A DNA stretch of 64,000 bases from Candidatus Didemnitutus mandela (GTDB taxonomy: Bacteria > Verrucomicrobiota > Verrucomicrobiia > Opitutales > Opitutaceae), in the NCBI GenBank assembly GCA_002591725.1, contig NJAL01000004.1, positions 122,036-186,035 on the forward strand, read 5' to 3'. Below are positions 49,574-58,850 of this stretch, piece after piece; the stretch's first letter is position 1, and every line of letters begins with the position of its first letter. The notes below the pieces were generated by a model, which saw only the letters and a list, made by a program, of their open reading frames with translations, did not search any database and was not told where the DNA came from. A program made the position numbers and the translations under genes.

Positions 49574-51253
49574 TTAAGTCTTGCTGCCGCCTTCGCGCAG
49601 CAGGCTTGTAAGGTAGGGGATTAGTTGCTTTTTTCGCGAGACGACGCCGGGGAGATCAAAAATCTCGTTACGTTCAACGTACGTATAGGAGATGCGACTG
49701 ATGATGTCCGTATCGCCTTTCACGAGCATGAGGGAATTCTGTGTGTTGATGTCAGTTACGAGCAGAGCCGCGAAGGCGAGTCTCTCTTCATCACGAAGTG
49801 TGGCAAGGGCGGACAGGAGCGCTTTGGATTCGGACCAGAAATTGGCGAAACCGAGCTCCTCAACTTGGGAAACGGAGAAGCGGATGCCTTCATCTTCGTA
49901 GATTTTGAAATCGGTGTGGATGACGTTTTCTGGCGGCTTGACGAGGATGACGGAGCCAGAGGTAAAAATGAGATTGGCAAGCGCCTTTGTCTTGATGTCG
50001 GCATGGCTTTCTAGCCACGATAGGATGTCGGCGTCCTTGGACGTGGAAGTGGGGCTCTGTAACAGCAACGTGTCTGAGATTAGGCCGGACATCATCAGGC
50101 CGGCGAGGTCGGGTGTGGGCTTGAATCCGTGGCGGCGGAAAAGTTCGGCGACGATGGTGCAGGTGGAACCGACTGGATCGTTGATGAAAAGGATTGGTTG
50201 GGGCGTAGCTATCGGTGCGAGGCGGTGGTGGTCAAGTATCTCGGTGACCGCGACTTCGTCGGCTCCAGGAACGGCCTGAGTAAGTTCGTTGTGGTCGACG
50301 AGGACGAGTTTCGTGGGAATGGGCTTAAGGATGTCGCTTTTACTCAAGATGCCTTGGAGGCGGCTGTTTTCGCCGAGCACGAGGAAGGCGGCGGCTGACA
50401 AGGCGCTGATTTTTTTACGGGCGGCGGAAAGCTTGGTGTCGGGGTTGATGGAACCGAACTCGTGATCGATGAGGGAAAAAATTGCGCTGGCGGTTCGAAT
50501 GAGCCAGACGGTTGTGGTGGTGTCATAAGAGCTGACGAGGAGAGCGACACCGTGGTCTCGGGCGGCCTCAATGGTATCTTCATCAACAGTGCGATTGCCG
50601 GTGATGACGAGGAGCCGGACGCCGAGGTTGATGGATTTCGCCTGAATGTCGTGGCGGCCACCAACGACGATAATCGATTGTTCGGGCGGGATTCCTTCAG
50701 CTTGAGTAAGCCGGCCGAAAGAAGTTACGTCCATTGCGCCAATGCGCACGAAAAGTTTTTCGATGCGGGCGGGGTGTGTACCGGGGAAAAGGGTTTTGGC
50801 ATGGAGCGTCTGTGCAATCGCAGTGAGCGATGAGGAGATCTGTCTCATCCGTTTCGGCTCTGCAATTTGCGGGATGAAGGCGTGTGCGAGCTGCGCTGAG
50901 GAGATCGTGCCGACTAGTTGCTTTTTGCTGTCGATGACAGGAACCAGGCGGTGGGCGAAGCGATCGAAAAGGCCAAGTGCTTCTGCGCAAGTCGCCTCTG
51001 AGTGAAGGGTGTGGACGTCATGTACCATGACGTCGCGTACACGGGGATAGACGTCGTTTAGGAAAAGCGGAAGCGGCGTGTGAAAGCGGCTGAGAATGGC
51101 GTCGATACGGCTGTTAGAGTTGCCGCAGCGGGCGGCGATGTAGGCCATGTTTCCCTGAAATTGTTTAAACGAGGCGTAGGCGATGGCCGAACAGATTGCG
51201 TCGGCGTCGGGGTTCCGATGTCCAATGACGTAAATTGGGGTTGCGTTGGCCAT
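49574..51253 (-). CDS. Manganese-dependent inorganic pyrophosphatase with regulatory CBS/DRTGG insert
   Basis: Hydrolyses pyrophosphate to phosphate and is regulated by adenine nucleotides in characterised CBS-type family II enzymes. The protein has the DHH-phosphoesterase start GHRNPDADAICSA (His12, Asp16, Asp18 counted from ATG 51253), CBS motifs (VRDVMVHDVHTL... and ILSKSDILKPIPTK), an intervening DRTGG-like domain, the LVDHNE and LDHHRLAP metal-site motifs, and a C-terminal DHHA2 domain. With ATG 51253 it is 559 residues; the frame is open to 51328 (584 residues). Length and layout fit CBS-DRTGG pyrophosphatases. It is followed by the coaX remnant. Confidence 0.93.
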   Translation of the reverse strand: MANATPIYVIGHRNPDADAICSAIAYASFKQFQGNMAYIAARCGNSNSRIDAILSRFHTPLPLFLNDVYPRVRDVMVHDVHTLHSEATCAEALGLFDRFAHRLVPVIDSKKQLVGTISSAQLAHAFIPQIAEPKRMRQISSSLTAIAQTLHAKTLFPGTHPARIEKLFVRIGAMDVTSFGRLTQAEGIPPEQSIIVVGGRHDIQAKSINLGVRLLVITGNRTVDEDTIEAARDHGVALLVSSYDTTTTVWLIRTASAIFSLIDHEFGSINPDTKLSAARKKISALSAAAFLVLGENSRLQGILSKSDILKPIPTKLVLVDHNELTQAVPGADEVAVTEILDHHRLAPIATPQPILFINDPVGSTCTIVAELFRRHGFKPTPDLAGLMMSGLISDTLLLQSPTSTSKDADILSWLESHADIKTKALANLIFTSGSVILVKPPENVIHTDFKIYEDEGIRFSVSQVEELGFANFWSESKALLSALATLRDEERLAFAALLVTDINTQNSLMLVKGDTDIISRISYTYVERNEIFDLPGVVSRKKQLIPYLTSLLREGGSKT

Positions 51254-51629
51254 GTTGGGAGCGGACAGGCTGGGGGATGTTCCGGTGTCAAGAAAAAACT
51301 GGTCGCCATGGATCTGGCTTTTTGTCAAAAGCAGTTGCGAGATGTTGGACCAAAAAAATAATTATAAGGCGAGCTCCGCCAGGGTGTTTAGCAAGCGGCG
51401 CCAACATCGGAAAGACTCATCGCGGAACCACTCATTTAAAAGCCGACAACGAGTCCGAAGCCTAGGATACGGCTACTCGTGAAGTAGGAGTCGATCTTGT
51501 TGTGTGTGCTGTAGCTTGGCGAAGTGGACGAGGTTAAATAATTCTCGGTGAAGTAGTTATTTCTGGACCGAGGATCGTTTTTTGAAATAAAAAGTCGTAT
51601 CCGTGAAAATGCTATAGAGGAAAACGGTT

Positions 51630-51880
51630 ACTTCCACTGGTAACAAGGAGGTAGCTGGGGGAGTGGGTCCGGGTCCGCGAGCCCGGGACGCTGTTGTCCG
51701 CAGCGAAGGTTTTTGGTGGGTTTGATGATTTTGTAGAGGTTGCTAACGTCGATATGGCGCTGAGCGACTTTGCGGACTTTGATGACGGCCGGAAGAATCA
51801 AAATGGTCAGGATTTCAATTATTGTGAGCAATTCGATGAGGATAAAGCTGAAAGCCGAGATTTTGAAAATAGTAAGTTGC
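51630..51880 (-). pseudogene. Remnant of a type II/IV pseudopilin-like protein
   Basis: The minus strand reads ILIELLTIIEILTILILPAV then IKVRKVAQRHIDVSNLYKI. This is the prepilin N-terminal methylation helix (F-T-L-I-E-L-L...) with the conserved glutamate, followed by the usual start of the alpha-helical spine. Members of this group are very abundant in free-living Verrucomicrobia. The rest of the protein is missing or unreadable and the processing-site glycine is not evident. Confidence 0.65.
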
Positions 51881-52138
51881 TTTAATTTAAATGATGAAAA
51901 CCATAAGTACTTAGAAGATGATTTTAGCGTTGAAAGGAAGCACAGAAATACGAGCCAAAGCTGATAATTTGTACTTTGGAAGGTGAAACAGAAAATTATC
52001 CAGCAAACTAAGCAAACTAGAGACTGTGCACTTGCATGTCAGATAGCATTGAGCATTTTGATTCCAGATAGGGGTTGAAATGGTTACTTCGATGGAAAAA
52101 TAGGAGTATAGGAGTACTTCGACTCATACCTATTCTTT
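51881..52138. other. Spacer before mcsA
   Basis: AT-rich, no gene. It should contain the promoter of the mcsA-mcsB-clpC operon. No CtsR-type operator repeats (GGTCAAA-type) were noticed. Confidence 0.4.
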
Positions 52139-52648
52139 ATGTCAAATTCTCTTAGATGTGACACCTGCGGCAAACCTGCGAGAGTGCATTTGACGCAAAT
52201 CGTAAACAACAAAATCCACAAGGTAGACCTTTGTGAAGCATGTGCACAAGCAAAAGGTGTGACCAATTCTGGTATTTTTTCACTAGCCGACGTACTTCTG
52301 AAAACTTCGGTTAGCTTCGGGTCTTTGGGCGAGTTCCATTGTGAGGGGTGCGGGCTTACTCAGCAGGATTTTAAGAAAATTGGCCGCTTTGGTTGTCCGG
52401 TTTGTTACGAATCGTTTTCGAGCGCACTCGAACCGATGCTTGATGAAATACACAAAGGCACCCACCACACGGGGAAGATTGCCCGGCGAGCCTTGGAGCG
52501 GCGCTTCCTTTGCGAGCGGCTTACAAACCTCGAGACGGAACTAGAAGAGGCGATCAAGACCGAGCGTTTCGAGGATGCTGCGCGTTATCGGGACGAGCTT
52601 TCTCAGGTCCGCACCCAGGCGATGAAGCCTTTTAAGGAAGAGAAATAA
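52139..52648 (+). CDS. mcsA: McsA, activator of protein-arginine kinase
   Basis: Zinc-binding partner that activates the McsB kinase and delivers marked proteins to ClpC. The 169-residue protein has two zinc-ribbon units: CxxC pairs at Cys7/Cys10 with Cys32/Cys35, and Cys68/Cys71 with Cys86/Cys89, followed by a UVR motif (TELEEAIKTERFEDAARYRD) near the C-terminus. Start ATG 52139. It lies 9 bp upstream of mcsB in an mcsA-mcsB-clpC operon. No ctsR gene precedes it, unlike the Firmicutes arrangement. Confidence 0.95.
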   Translation: MSNSLRCDTCGKPARVHLTQIVNNKIHKVDLCEACAQAKGVTNSGIFSLADVLLKTSVSFGSLGEFHCEGCGLTQQDFKKIGRFGCPVCYESFSSALEPMLDEIHKGTHHTGKIARRALERRFLCERLTNLETELEEAIKTERFEDAARYRDELSQVRTQAMKPFKEEK

Positions 52649-52657
52649 GTAAGAGAA

Positions 52658-53740
52658 ATGAAAATCAACGAACTAATTGCCAATAATTCGGAGCTGACTG
52701 ATACGAACGCCAGCAAAAGCGCCATCGTTTTGATGACGCGAATCCGTTTGGCGCGTAATTTATCCGGCATGCCCTTCCCTGGTTGGGCGAAGGAGGGGCA
52801 GCGTCAGGAAACCCTTAGCCGGTGTCTTCAGGCGGTTGCTTCGCTTTCCCAGATGAAACGCGGGCTCGCGGTCGGGGTGGATGAGCTGTCGAAATTGGAA
52901 AAGCAGATCTTGGTCGAACGCCACCTTATCAGTCGTGAATTGAGCCATGGCAAGTCCAGTGCTGGCGTCGTGATCAGCCAGGACCAGTCTTGCGTGGTGA
53001 TGATTAATGAGGAGGATCACCTCCGTATCCAGGTGCTGCGGGCGGGTTTTTCCTTCAAGAAGGTTTGGGACACAATCGACGCTCTCGATAGCGATCTTGA
53101 AGAATACCTCGACTATGCGTTTTCGGCTCAGCTCGGATACCTCACGGCTTGTCCGACGAATCTCGGCACCGCGATCCGCGCTTCGACGATGATGCACCTA
53201 CCGGCGCTTGTTATTTCCGGTCAGATGGAAAAGGTCGTTCGTGCTGTGAACCAGCTTGGCATGACAGTGCGGGGTCTCTTCGGTGAAAGCTCGGACGCGA
53301 GCGGGAGTATCTTCCAAATTTCGAACCAAACTACGCTCGGCGAGAGCGAAGAAAATATTATCAAACACCTTACGGGCGTGCTCAACACAATCATCGAACA
53401 GGAATTGAATGCCCGCCAGAAGATCCTCGAGTCGGATTCGAATAAACTTTTTGATAAGATCGGCCGGGCCTATGGTATTTTGCAAAACGGGGTTCTCCTT
53501 AATTCGAGCGAAACGATGAACCTTCTTTCACTGGTCCGGCTTGGTGTCGATCTGGGCATATTCCCTGATACAAAACGGGCGGTCATCGACCGACTTTTCA
53601 TCGAATGCCAACCCGGACATATCCAAAGAAACACGAAACACTCGGCTGACGCTGTTCAGCGCGACCTTTCCCGCGGGGAGATTCTCCGAAGCGAATTTGC
53701 AAAAGTGCCAAAGCCAGACTTTAATAGCGCTTTAAAGTGA
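52658..53740 (+). CDS. mcsB: McsB, protein-arginine kinase
   Basis: Phosphorylates arginine side chains, a mark for ClpC-ClpP degradation in the systems where it has been studied. The 360-residue protein is a full guanido-phosphotransferase domain with TRIRLARNL (residues 27-35), the catalytic cysteine Cys165 in TACPTNLGTAIRAS (relatives usually have GTGLRAS), and the C-terminal RxxxxSADxxQRD-like end. Start ATG 52658, 9 bp after mcsA. Well preserved. Confidence 0.95.
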   Translation: MKINELIANNSELTDTNASKSAIVLMTRIRLARNLSGMPFPGWAKEGQRQETLSRCLQAVASLSQMKRGLAVGVDELSKLEKQILVERHLISRELSHGKSSAGVVISQDQSCVVMINEEDHLRIQVLRAGFSFKKVWDTIDALDSDLEEYLDYAFSAQLGYLTACPTNLGTAIRASTMMHLPALVISGQMEKVVRAVNQLGMTVRGLFGESSDASGSIFQISNQTTLGESEENIIKHLTGVLNTIIEQELNARQKILESDSNKLFDKIGRAYGILQNGVLLNSSETMNLLSLVRLGVDLGIFPDTKRAVIDRLFIECQPGHIQRNTKHSADAVQRDLSRGEILRSEFAKVPKPDFNSALK

Positions 53741-53786
53741 TTTGACAGATACCCCTTCGGCCACTTTTTAAAAACCAGCCGCCCAT

Positions 53787-56300
53787 ATGGAACCAATGAA
53801 CAACTTCACACCGCGCGCACAGCAAGTGTTCGCGCTGGCTCGCAAGGAAGCCGATTGCTTCCGTCACAATTACGTGGGTACCGAACACCTCTTGCTCGGA
53901 CTGATCAAGCTCGGCCAGGGCGTTGCTGTCAGTGTTATGCAGAAAATGGGTCTCGAACTCGAAACCGTCCGAGACGAAGTGGAAAAGCAGGTTGGCACCG
54001 GCCAGGAAACCAAGAGCTTCGTTGGCAACATCCCGTACACGCCCCGCGTCAAGAAGGTCCTTGCCCTTGCCGGAAAAGAAGCTAAGATGCTCAACCATTC
54101 CTATGTGGGTACTGAGCACATCCTTCTGGGCCTGCTCCGCGAAGGTGATGGTATGGCCGCTCGCGTGCTGAAGACGCTTGATATCGATATCGAATCCACT
54201 CGGCAGGAAATTTTGAAGGAGCTCGATCCGCAATTTGTTAGCGACTCGGAAAATCGTGGCAGCGGTGGTTGTGAGGAAGCTAGCCCGCGCAGCAGCACTG
54301 AAGAAAAAAAGGATATCAAGACGCCAGCGCTAAAGACATTTGGCCGCGATCTGACGGAACTGGCCCGCAAGAGTGAGATGGATCCTGTGGTTGGCCGAAA
54401 AAACGAGATCCGCCGTGTTATCCAAATTCTTTGCCGCCGCACGAAAAATAATCCTGTTCTTGTCGGCGAAGCTGGCGTGGGTAAAACCGCTATTGTCGAA
54501 GGTCTTGCTCAGGAAATCGCCAATGGGAACGTCCCGGAAATACTCGTCGACAAAAAAGTTATAACGCTCGACCTAGCCCTCATGGTTGCCGGCACCAAAT
54601 ACCGCGGCCAGTTCGAGGAACGCATCAAGGCTGTAATGGATGAAATAAAGCGTTCCAAGAACATCATTATCTTTATCGACGAGCTGCATACCATCGTAGG
54701 AGCCGGCGCTGCTGAGGGTGCGATGGACGCTTCGAATATTTTCAAGCCGGCTCTCAGCCGCGGTGAACTGCAGTGCATCGGCGCAACCACCCTCAACGAG
54801 TATCGCAAATACATCGAAAAGGACAGTGCCCTTGATCGCCGTTTCCAAAACGTCAGAGTCGTGGCCCCTTCGGTCGAGGACACGGTGCTGATCCTCAAAG
54901 GTATTCGCGGCAAATACGAAGAGCACCACAAAACTACCTTTACCGACAAGTCAATCGAGGCGGCGGCGAAACTCTCCGATCGCTATATCACCGGTCGCTT
55001 CCTTCCGGACAAGGCAATCGACGTTATGGACGAGGCCGGTTCTCGGGCTCGCATCAGCTCGCTCAACCGCCCGCTGGAAATTGAAGAAATGACCAAGGAA
55101 ATCAACGAGGTCTGTGTCCAAAAGGAACAGGCGATTGCTGCCCAACACTTCGAAGAAGCTGCGAGGTTACGCGACAAAAAAAAGCAACTCCGCTCCAGGC
55201 AAGAGGAGACAATCGCCAATTGGAAGAAAATCCGCGATAAGGACCGAGTCGTGATCGATGAGGAGCTTATGGCGCATGTTGTTTCCGATTGGACCGGTAT
55301 CCCACTTAGCCGTTTGGAGAAGAAGGAGAGCGAAAAACTCCTTGCGCTCGAACATGAGCTTCAAAAGGTAATCATCGGCCAGGATGTTGCTACTGTAGTG
55401 ATTGCGCGAGCGCTCCGCCGTAGCCGTGCGGACCTCAATGATCCGCGCCGTCCGATTGGCTCCTTTATGTTTCTTGGCCCGACCGGTGTCGGCAAAACCG
55501 AACTCGCGAAACAACTAGCTGCGCAGATATTTGGGTCACAGAACGCCATCGTGCAGATCGATATGTCGGAATATATGGAGAAGTTTTCTGTCTCGCGTCT
55601 CATCGGTTCGCCTCCTGGCTATGTTGGCTACGAGGAAGGCGGTCAACTGACCGAAACCGTTCGCCGCCGCCCGTATGCTGTTGTGCTTTTCGACGAGATC
55701 GAGAAGGCCCACCCGGATGTCGTGCAGCTTTTGCTCCAGATCCTTGAGGATGGCCGCCTTACCGATTCGCTTAGCCGCACCGTTGATTTCCGCAACACAA
55801 TTATCTTGATGACGACAAACGTTGGTGCGTCGCTCATACAACGGCAGACGACGATGGGCTTTGGCGCTGCCGGGACTTCCGAGATGCGCGACATGGAAAA
55901 GCTGAAAGAAAAGGTGCTTGAGGAAGCTAAACGCATATTTAAGCCAGAGTTTCTCAACCGCATTAATGACCTCGTGGTGTTCCGTCAGCTCACACGCGAC
56001 GACCTTATAAAGATTCTGGACATCGAAATCGCCAAGGTTTCTAATCGGTTTGTTGCCCGCAACATTCGCCTCGAATTCTCGCCCGATTCGAAACTCTTCT
56101 TCATCGAGAAAGGCTATGACGAGAAATGTGGGGCGCGCTCGTTGCGTCGTGCGGTTGAAAAATACCTCGAGGACCCCTTGGCGGAAGCTATGTTGCGCGG
56201 CGATGTGAAAGAAGGCGACCCGGTCGTTGTCGCTCGCAATGGCGATAAGCTCGAATTGAGGTTGCCGTTGCCAGCCACGGACAGCCATGTGTCATCCTGA
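53787..56300 (+). CDS. clpC: ATP-dependent Clp protease ATP-binding subunit ClpC
   Basis: AAA+ unfoldase that feeds proteins to ClpP. The 837-residue protein has two N-terminal Clp repeats, AAA-1 with Walker [13 protein letters not shown], a middle domain including a UVR-like helix ([20 protein letters not shown]), AAA-2 with Walker [14 protein letters not shown] and Walker [12 protein letters not shown], and a D2-small domain. ATG at 53787 is used; the ATG at 53796 ([12 protein letters not shown]) also fits the family. Third gene of the mcsA-mcsB-clpC operon. Length is normal for ClpC. Confidence 0.96.
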   Translation: MEPMNNFTPRAQQVFALARKEADCFRHNYVGTEHLLLGLIKLGQGVAVSVMQKMGLELETVRDEVEKQVGTGQETKSFVGNIPYTPRVKKVLALAGKEAKMLNHSYVGTEHILLGLLREGDGMAARVLKTLDIDIESTRQEILKELDPQFVSDSENRGSGGCEEASPRSSTEEKKDIKTPALKTFGRDLTELARKSEMDPVVGRKNEIRRVIQILCRRTKNNPVLVGEAGVGKTAIVEGLAQEIANGNVPEILVDKKVITLDLALMVAGTKYRGQFEERIKAVMDEIKRSKNIIIFIDELHTIVGAGAAEGAMDASNIFKPALSRGELQCIGATTLNEYRKYIEKDSALDRRFQNVRVVAPSVEDTVLILKGIRGKYEEHHKTTFTDKSIEAAAKLSDRYITGRFLPDKAIDVMDEAGSRARISSLNRPLEIEEMTKEINEVCVQKEQAIAAQHFEEAARLRDKKKQLRSRQEETIANWKKIRDKDRVVIDEELMAHVVSDWTGIPLSRLEKKESEKLLALEHELQKVIIGQDVATVVIARALRRSRADLNDPRRPIGSFMFLGPTGVGKTELAKQLAAQIFGSQNAIVQIDMSEYMEKFSVSRLIGSPPGYVGYEEGGQLTETVRRRPYAVVLFDEIEKAHPDVVQLLLQILEDGRLTDSLSRTVDFRNTIILMTTNVGASLIQRQTTMGFGAAGTSEMRDMEKLKEKVLEEAKRIFKPEFLNRINDLVVFRQLTRDDLIKILDIEIAKVSNRFVARNIRLEFSPDSKLFFIEKGYDEKCGARSLRRAVEKYLEDPLAEAMLRGDVKEGDPVVVARNGDKLELRLPLPATDSHVSS

Positions 56301-57935
56301 GCAAAAAACCCTATCGCTGGTGATTCTTGTGCGAGCCTTCGGCATTTTGGTTTACTGGGATGGAACTGCTTGTCTTCTATCGTCTTTTTAATATTCATGT
56401 TCGACTAGCTGTTGTACAATGGGTGCGGTGATATTTGAATCATCACCAATGAAGTTTGGCTGCTTGCGCCGACGGCGAGTCGCATTGGTACGCTCGTTGT
56501 GTCTGCGGTGATGCAGGGTTTTAGGTGAGAAGTCCAGAGCTGTTGGCGACACTCCAAATCAAGCGCTGTAGCTTTGGATTTAGGCGGAGAAAACGAAAAA
56601 AATAGGACATTGCCAACATGCCACGATGTTACGAAGATCCCGCTGGGTTTGCTGCACGGGAAAGTTGTTGCTGGCGCCTTGCCGTGCCGATCTGCTTGGC
56701 TGATCGGCGGCTTTCCTTATTGCTGGGTAAAGCTTCAACCGCGGCAATCTGACCGCGCTTTACCTGCGCCGCTTGCTGGTAATATAACCAAAGCTTGTCG
56801 TGGATACCGTTACACCTTTCTCCGAATTCGACTGGGTGCTGCACAATGTGCCTCCCTCGCTCGCCTAGCTTGGGAAGGCTTATACGGCGGTGTGCTACAG
56901 CAAGGGGCGACTGGCGCAGAGACCAATGGATTGGCAGCTAATCCGACTGCCAGCTCGCGAAGATCTTGCGCACGATGGCTATTTGCGTCGTTCGCGGTGA
57001 GCGATGGGAAAGCTAGCGAGGTGTCCAGGTTACTTTTTAGTCGCGTAGAGCTCGACGGCAACTACCTATGGTTTGGCTATTTGAGGAACGAAGGCTGGGC
57101 TCTCTCGGTTCCAGGCGCTACGTGGAACAGAAATTTATCACCATCCTTGCCTACGATCCGAAACGACCACCAACTGCTTTTTCTTCCCGAGCGTTTTTTG
57201 GGGCTGCTCCTCTTTTCCTTTTCGCTGATTCATACCGCTTTTCCGCGGGAATATTTTCCGGGATAAAAACCTGCCGGCGACTTGCGGGGGTGGTGAATCG
57301 CGAGCAACGCAATCTCGAAACCTGCCAAGCCTTGCTCGATATAACGCGGAAAACCCTGGTAGGATAGTGCGAGAGTGAATTGGCGATTCAGAAATATCCG
57401 GATATCGCGCCGTCTTTTTCGCATGAACCGGTTGACTCGGTTCGCACGAGCGGGAAGAGGCCGCTTGGCGGCGGTTGAAGAACGGTGGCTAGCGAAACGC
57501 TATCAGGCTGGCTGCCAGCTGCTCTCAGCTGGCGCACCGCGGCGGAAGTTTTTCGACGAAACTTGGAACGAGATTATCTCGCGGACCCGATACGAGTTTG
57601 CTTTCAGGCTTTAAAGCCTTAAAGGAGGGAGAATTGGTTTTAAATATCGCGTGCTTCAGCCATTTTATCTGTTATTGGAAGAAAGTTAAAAAATTGCGAT
57701 CGGAGCACAAAATACTCGCGGCAGCTAGTTCAACGCTCCATGACAGTAGTCTAATCAGCTAGCTCGGATCTTGAGATGCGAGGTGCAAACATTAGGTATA
57801 TGTTTGCAGAAAAGCGTTCGCGTGAATCTCTAAGATCAGGTTTGGCTCTAGCCTAGCGCACTTTTTGAACCTTTTATGAATTTAGCACATTTAGTGCATT
57901 TTATCCAAACTAAATACTATTCTCTTCTCTTTAAC
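56301..57935. other. About 1.6 kb of unread degenerate DNA
   Basis: A 230-codon frame at 56574-57266 is open but has no start context or family resemblance. Fragments such as NREQRNLETCQALLDITRKT near 57300 suggest a decayed helical protein upstream of exbB. Nothing can be named. Confidence 0.4.
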
Positions 57936-58451
57936 ATGCTCGATATATTCAAAAGGCGCTGGCCTACCCATCTATCCTTTAGGCCTTTGTTCAGCTATTG
58001 CTGGTTACATTATTTGCGAACGGCTCTTTGCTTTGCGAAAGAATTGCGTGCTGCCGGATGAACTTGTCAATGCGATCGTCGAAGGAAGGCCGCATCCGGG
58101 TAGTCCTCATTCTACGACGCTGGCGCGCATCATCGATTATCCCGTATCTTGAAGTTTATTTATGCTGTCGCTCCACTGGTCGGTCTCACCGGTACGGTCA
58201 CTGGCTTATTGCAGGTCTTCTTGCGGATTTCGGGTGAAACGGGTTTTCCGGATCCGGTCGCCTTGATGCAAGGTGTTGCGTTCGTTTTGTCCGCAACGGT
58301 TATCGGTTTCTGCGTCGCGCTCCTCTCCCTGTTCGCCTCCGGCTATCTCCAACGCAAGGTTGAAAACAGTGTTGTGAAGCTCGATTTCTTCCTTGAACCT
58401 GTATTCAGCTGCCACAATAGGAACGAATCTATAGCCGAACCCACGTTATGA
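57936..58451 (+). pseudogene. exbB: exbB pseudogene (MotA/TolQ/ExbB proton channel)
   Basis: The plus strand starts MLDIFKRRWP at ATG 57936, reads IICERLFALRKNCVLPDEL and ARIIDY in another frame, then FIYAVAPLVGLTGTVTGLL and VLSATVIGFCVALLSLFASG, the conserved last two helices, ending at TGA 58449. It shifts frame twice around 58000-58145. The stop overlaps the exbD start (TTATGA). ExbB/ExbD energise TonB-dependent uptake, so outer-membrane active transport is probably lost. Confidence 0.88.
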
Positions 58452-58850
58452 GCGAACCCTACACGAAGAAACGCCGCTGGCCCGAAATCAACCTTGTGCC
58501 GCTGGTCGACGTGCTTGTAATGCTCGTGTTCTTCGCCTTTTGTGACGATGCAATTTAAATCTGCGGTGACGATGAATACTTGCGCTGCCTAAGGCGAAGT
58601 CCGCTGGTAAAGACGAAATTAAGCAGCCGCTTACCATTATTCATCACGAAGCAGGGCCATTATTTCGTAAACAGCAAGACCTTGTGCGAACCAGAACTCT
58701 CGACAGTACCCTAAAAGGGTATAGCGCAATGTCGAAAGATTACATTATGCTAATCTGTGCAGACGAAAAAATACAACTACAAAACACCATTACGGTTCTT
58801 GATGTCTGCAACAAATACGCACTGAAAAAATCTGCATGCAGACAAAGTAA
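58448..58850 (+). pseudogene. exbD: exbD pseudogene (ExbD/TolR family)
   Basis: The start is intact: MSEPYTKKRR then EINLVPLVDVLVMLVFFA, including the channel aspartate Asp in LVPLVDV. A frameshift near 58545 ruins the next part, which continues in other frames as DEIKQPLTII, then KDYIMLICADEKIQLQ and VLDVCNKYALKK, ending KICMQTK at TAA 58848-58850. The order is that of a complete ExbD. It overlaps the exbB remnant by 4 bp. Confidence 0.88.

Noticed and set aside
56574..57266. A 230-codon open frame as a gene
   Set aside because: No recognisable domain, no plausible start context, and coding-like fragments occur in other frames of the same region.
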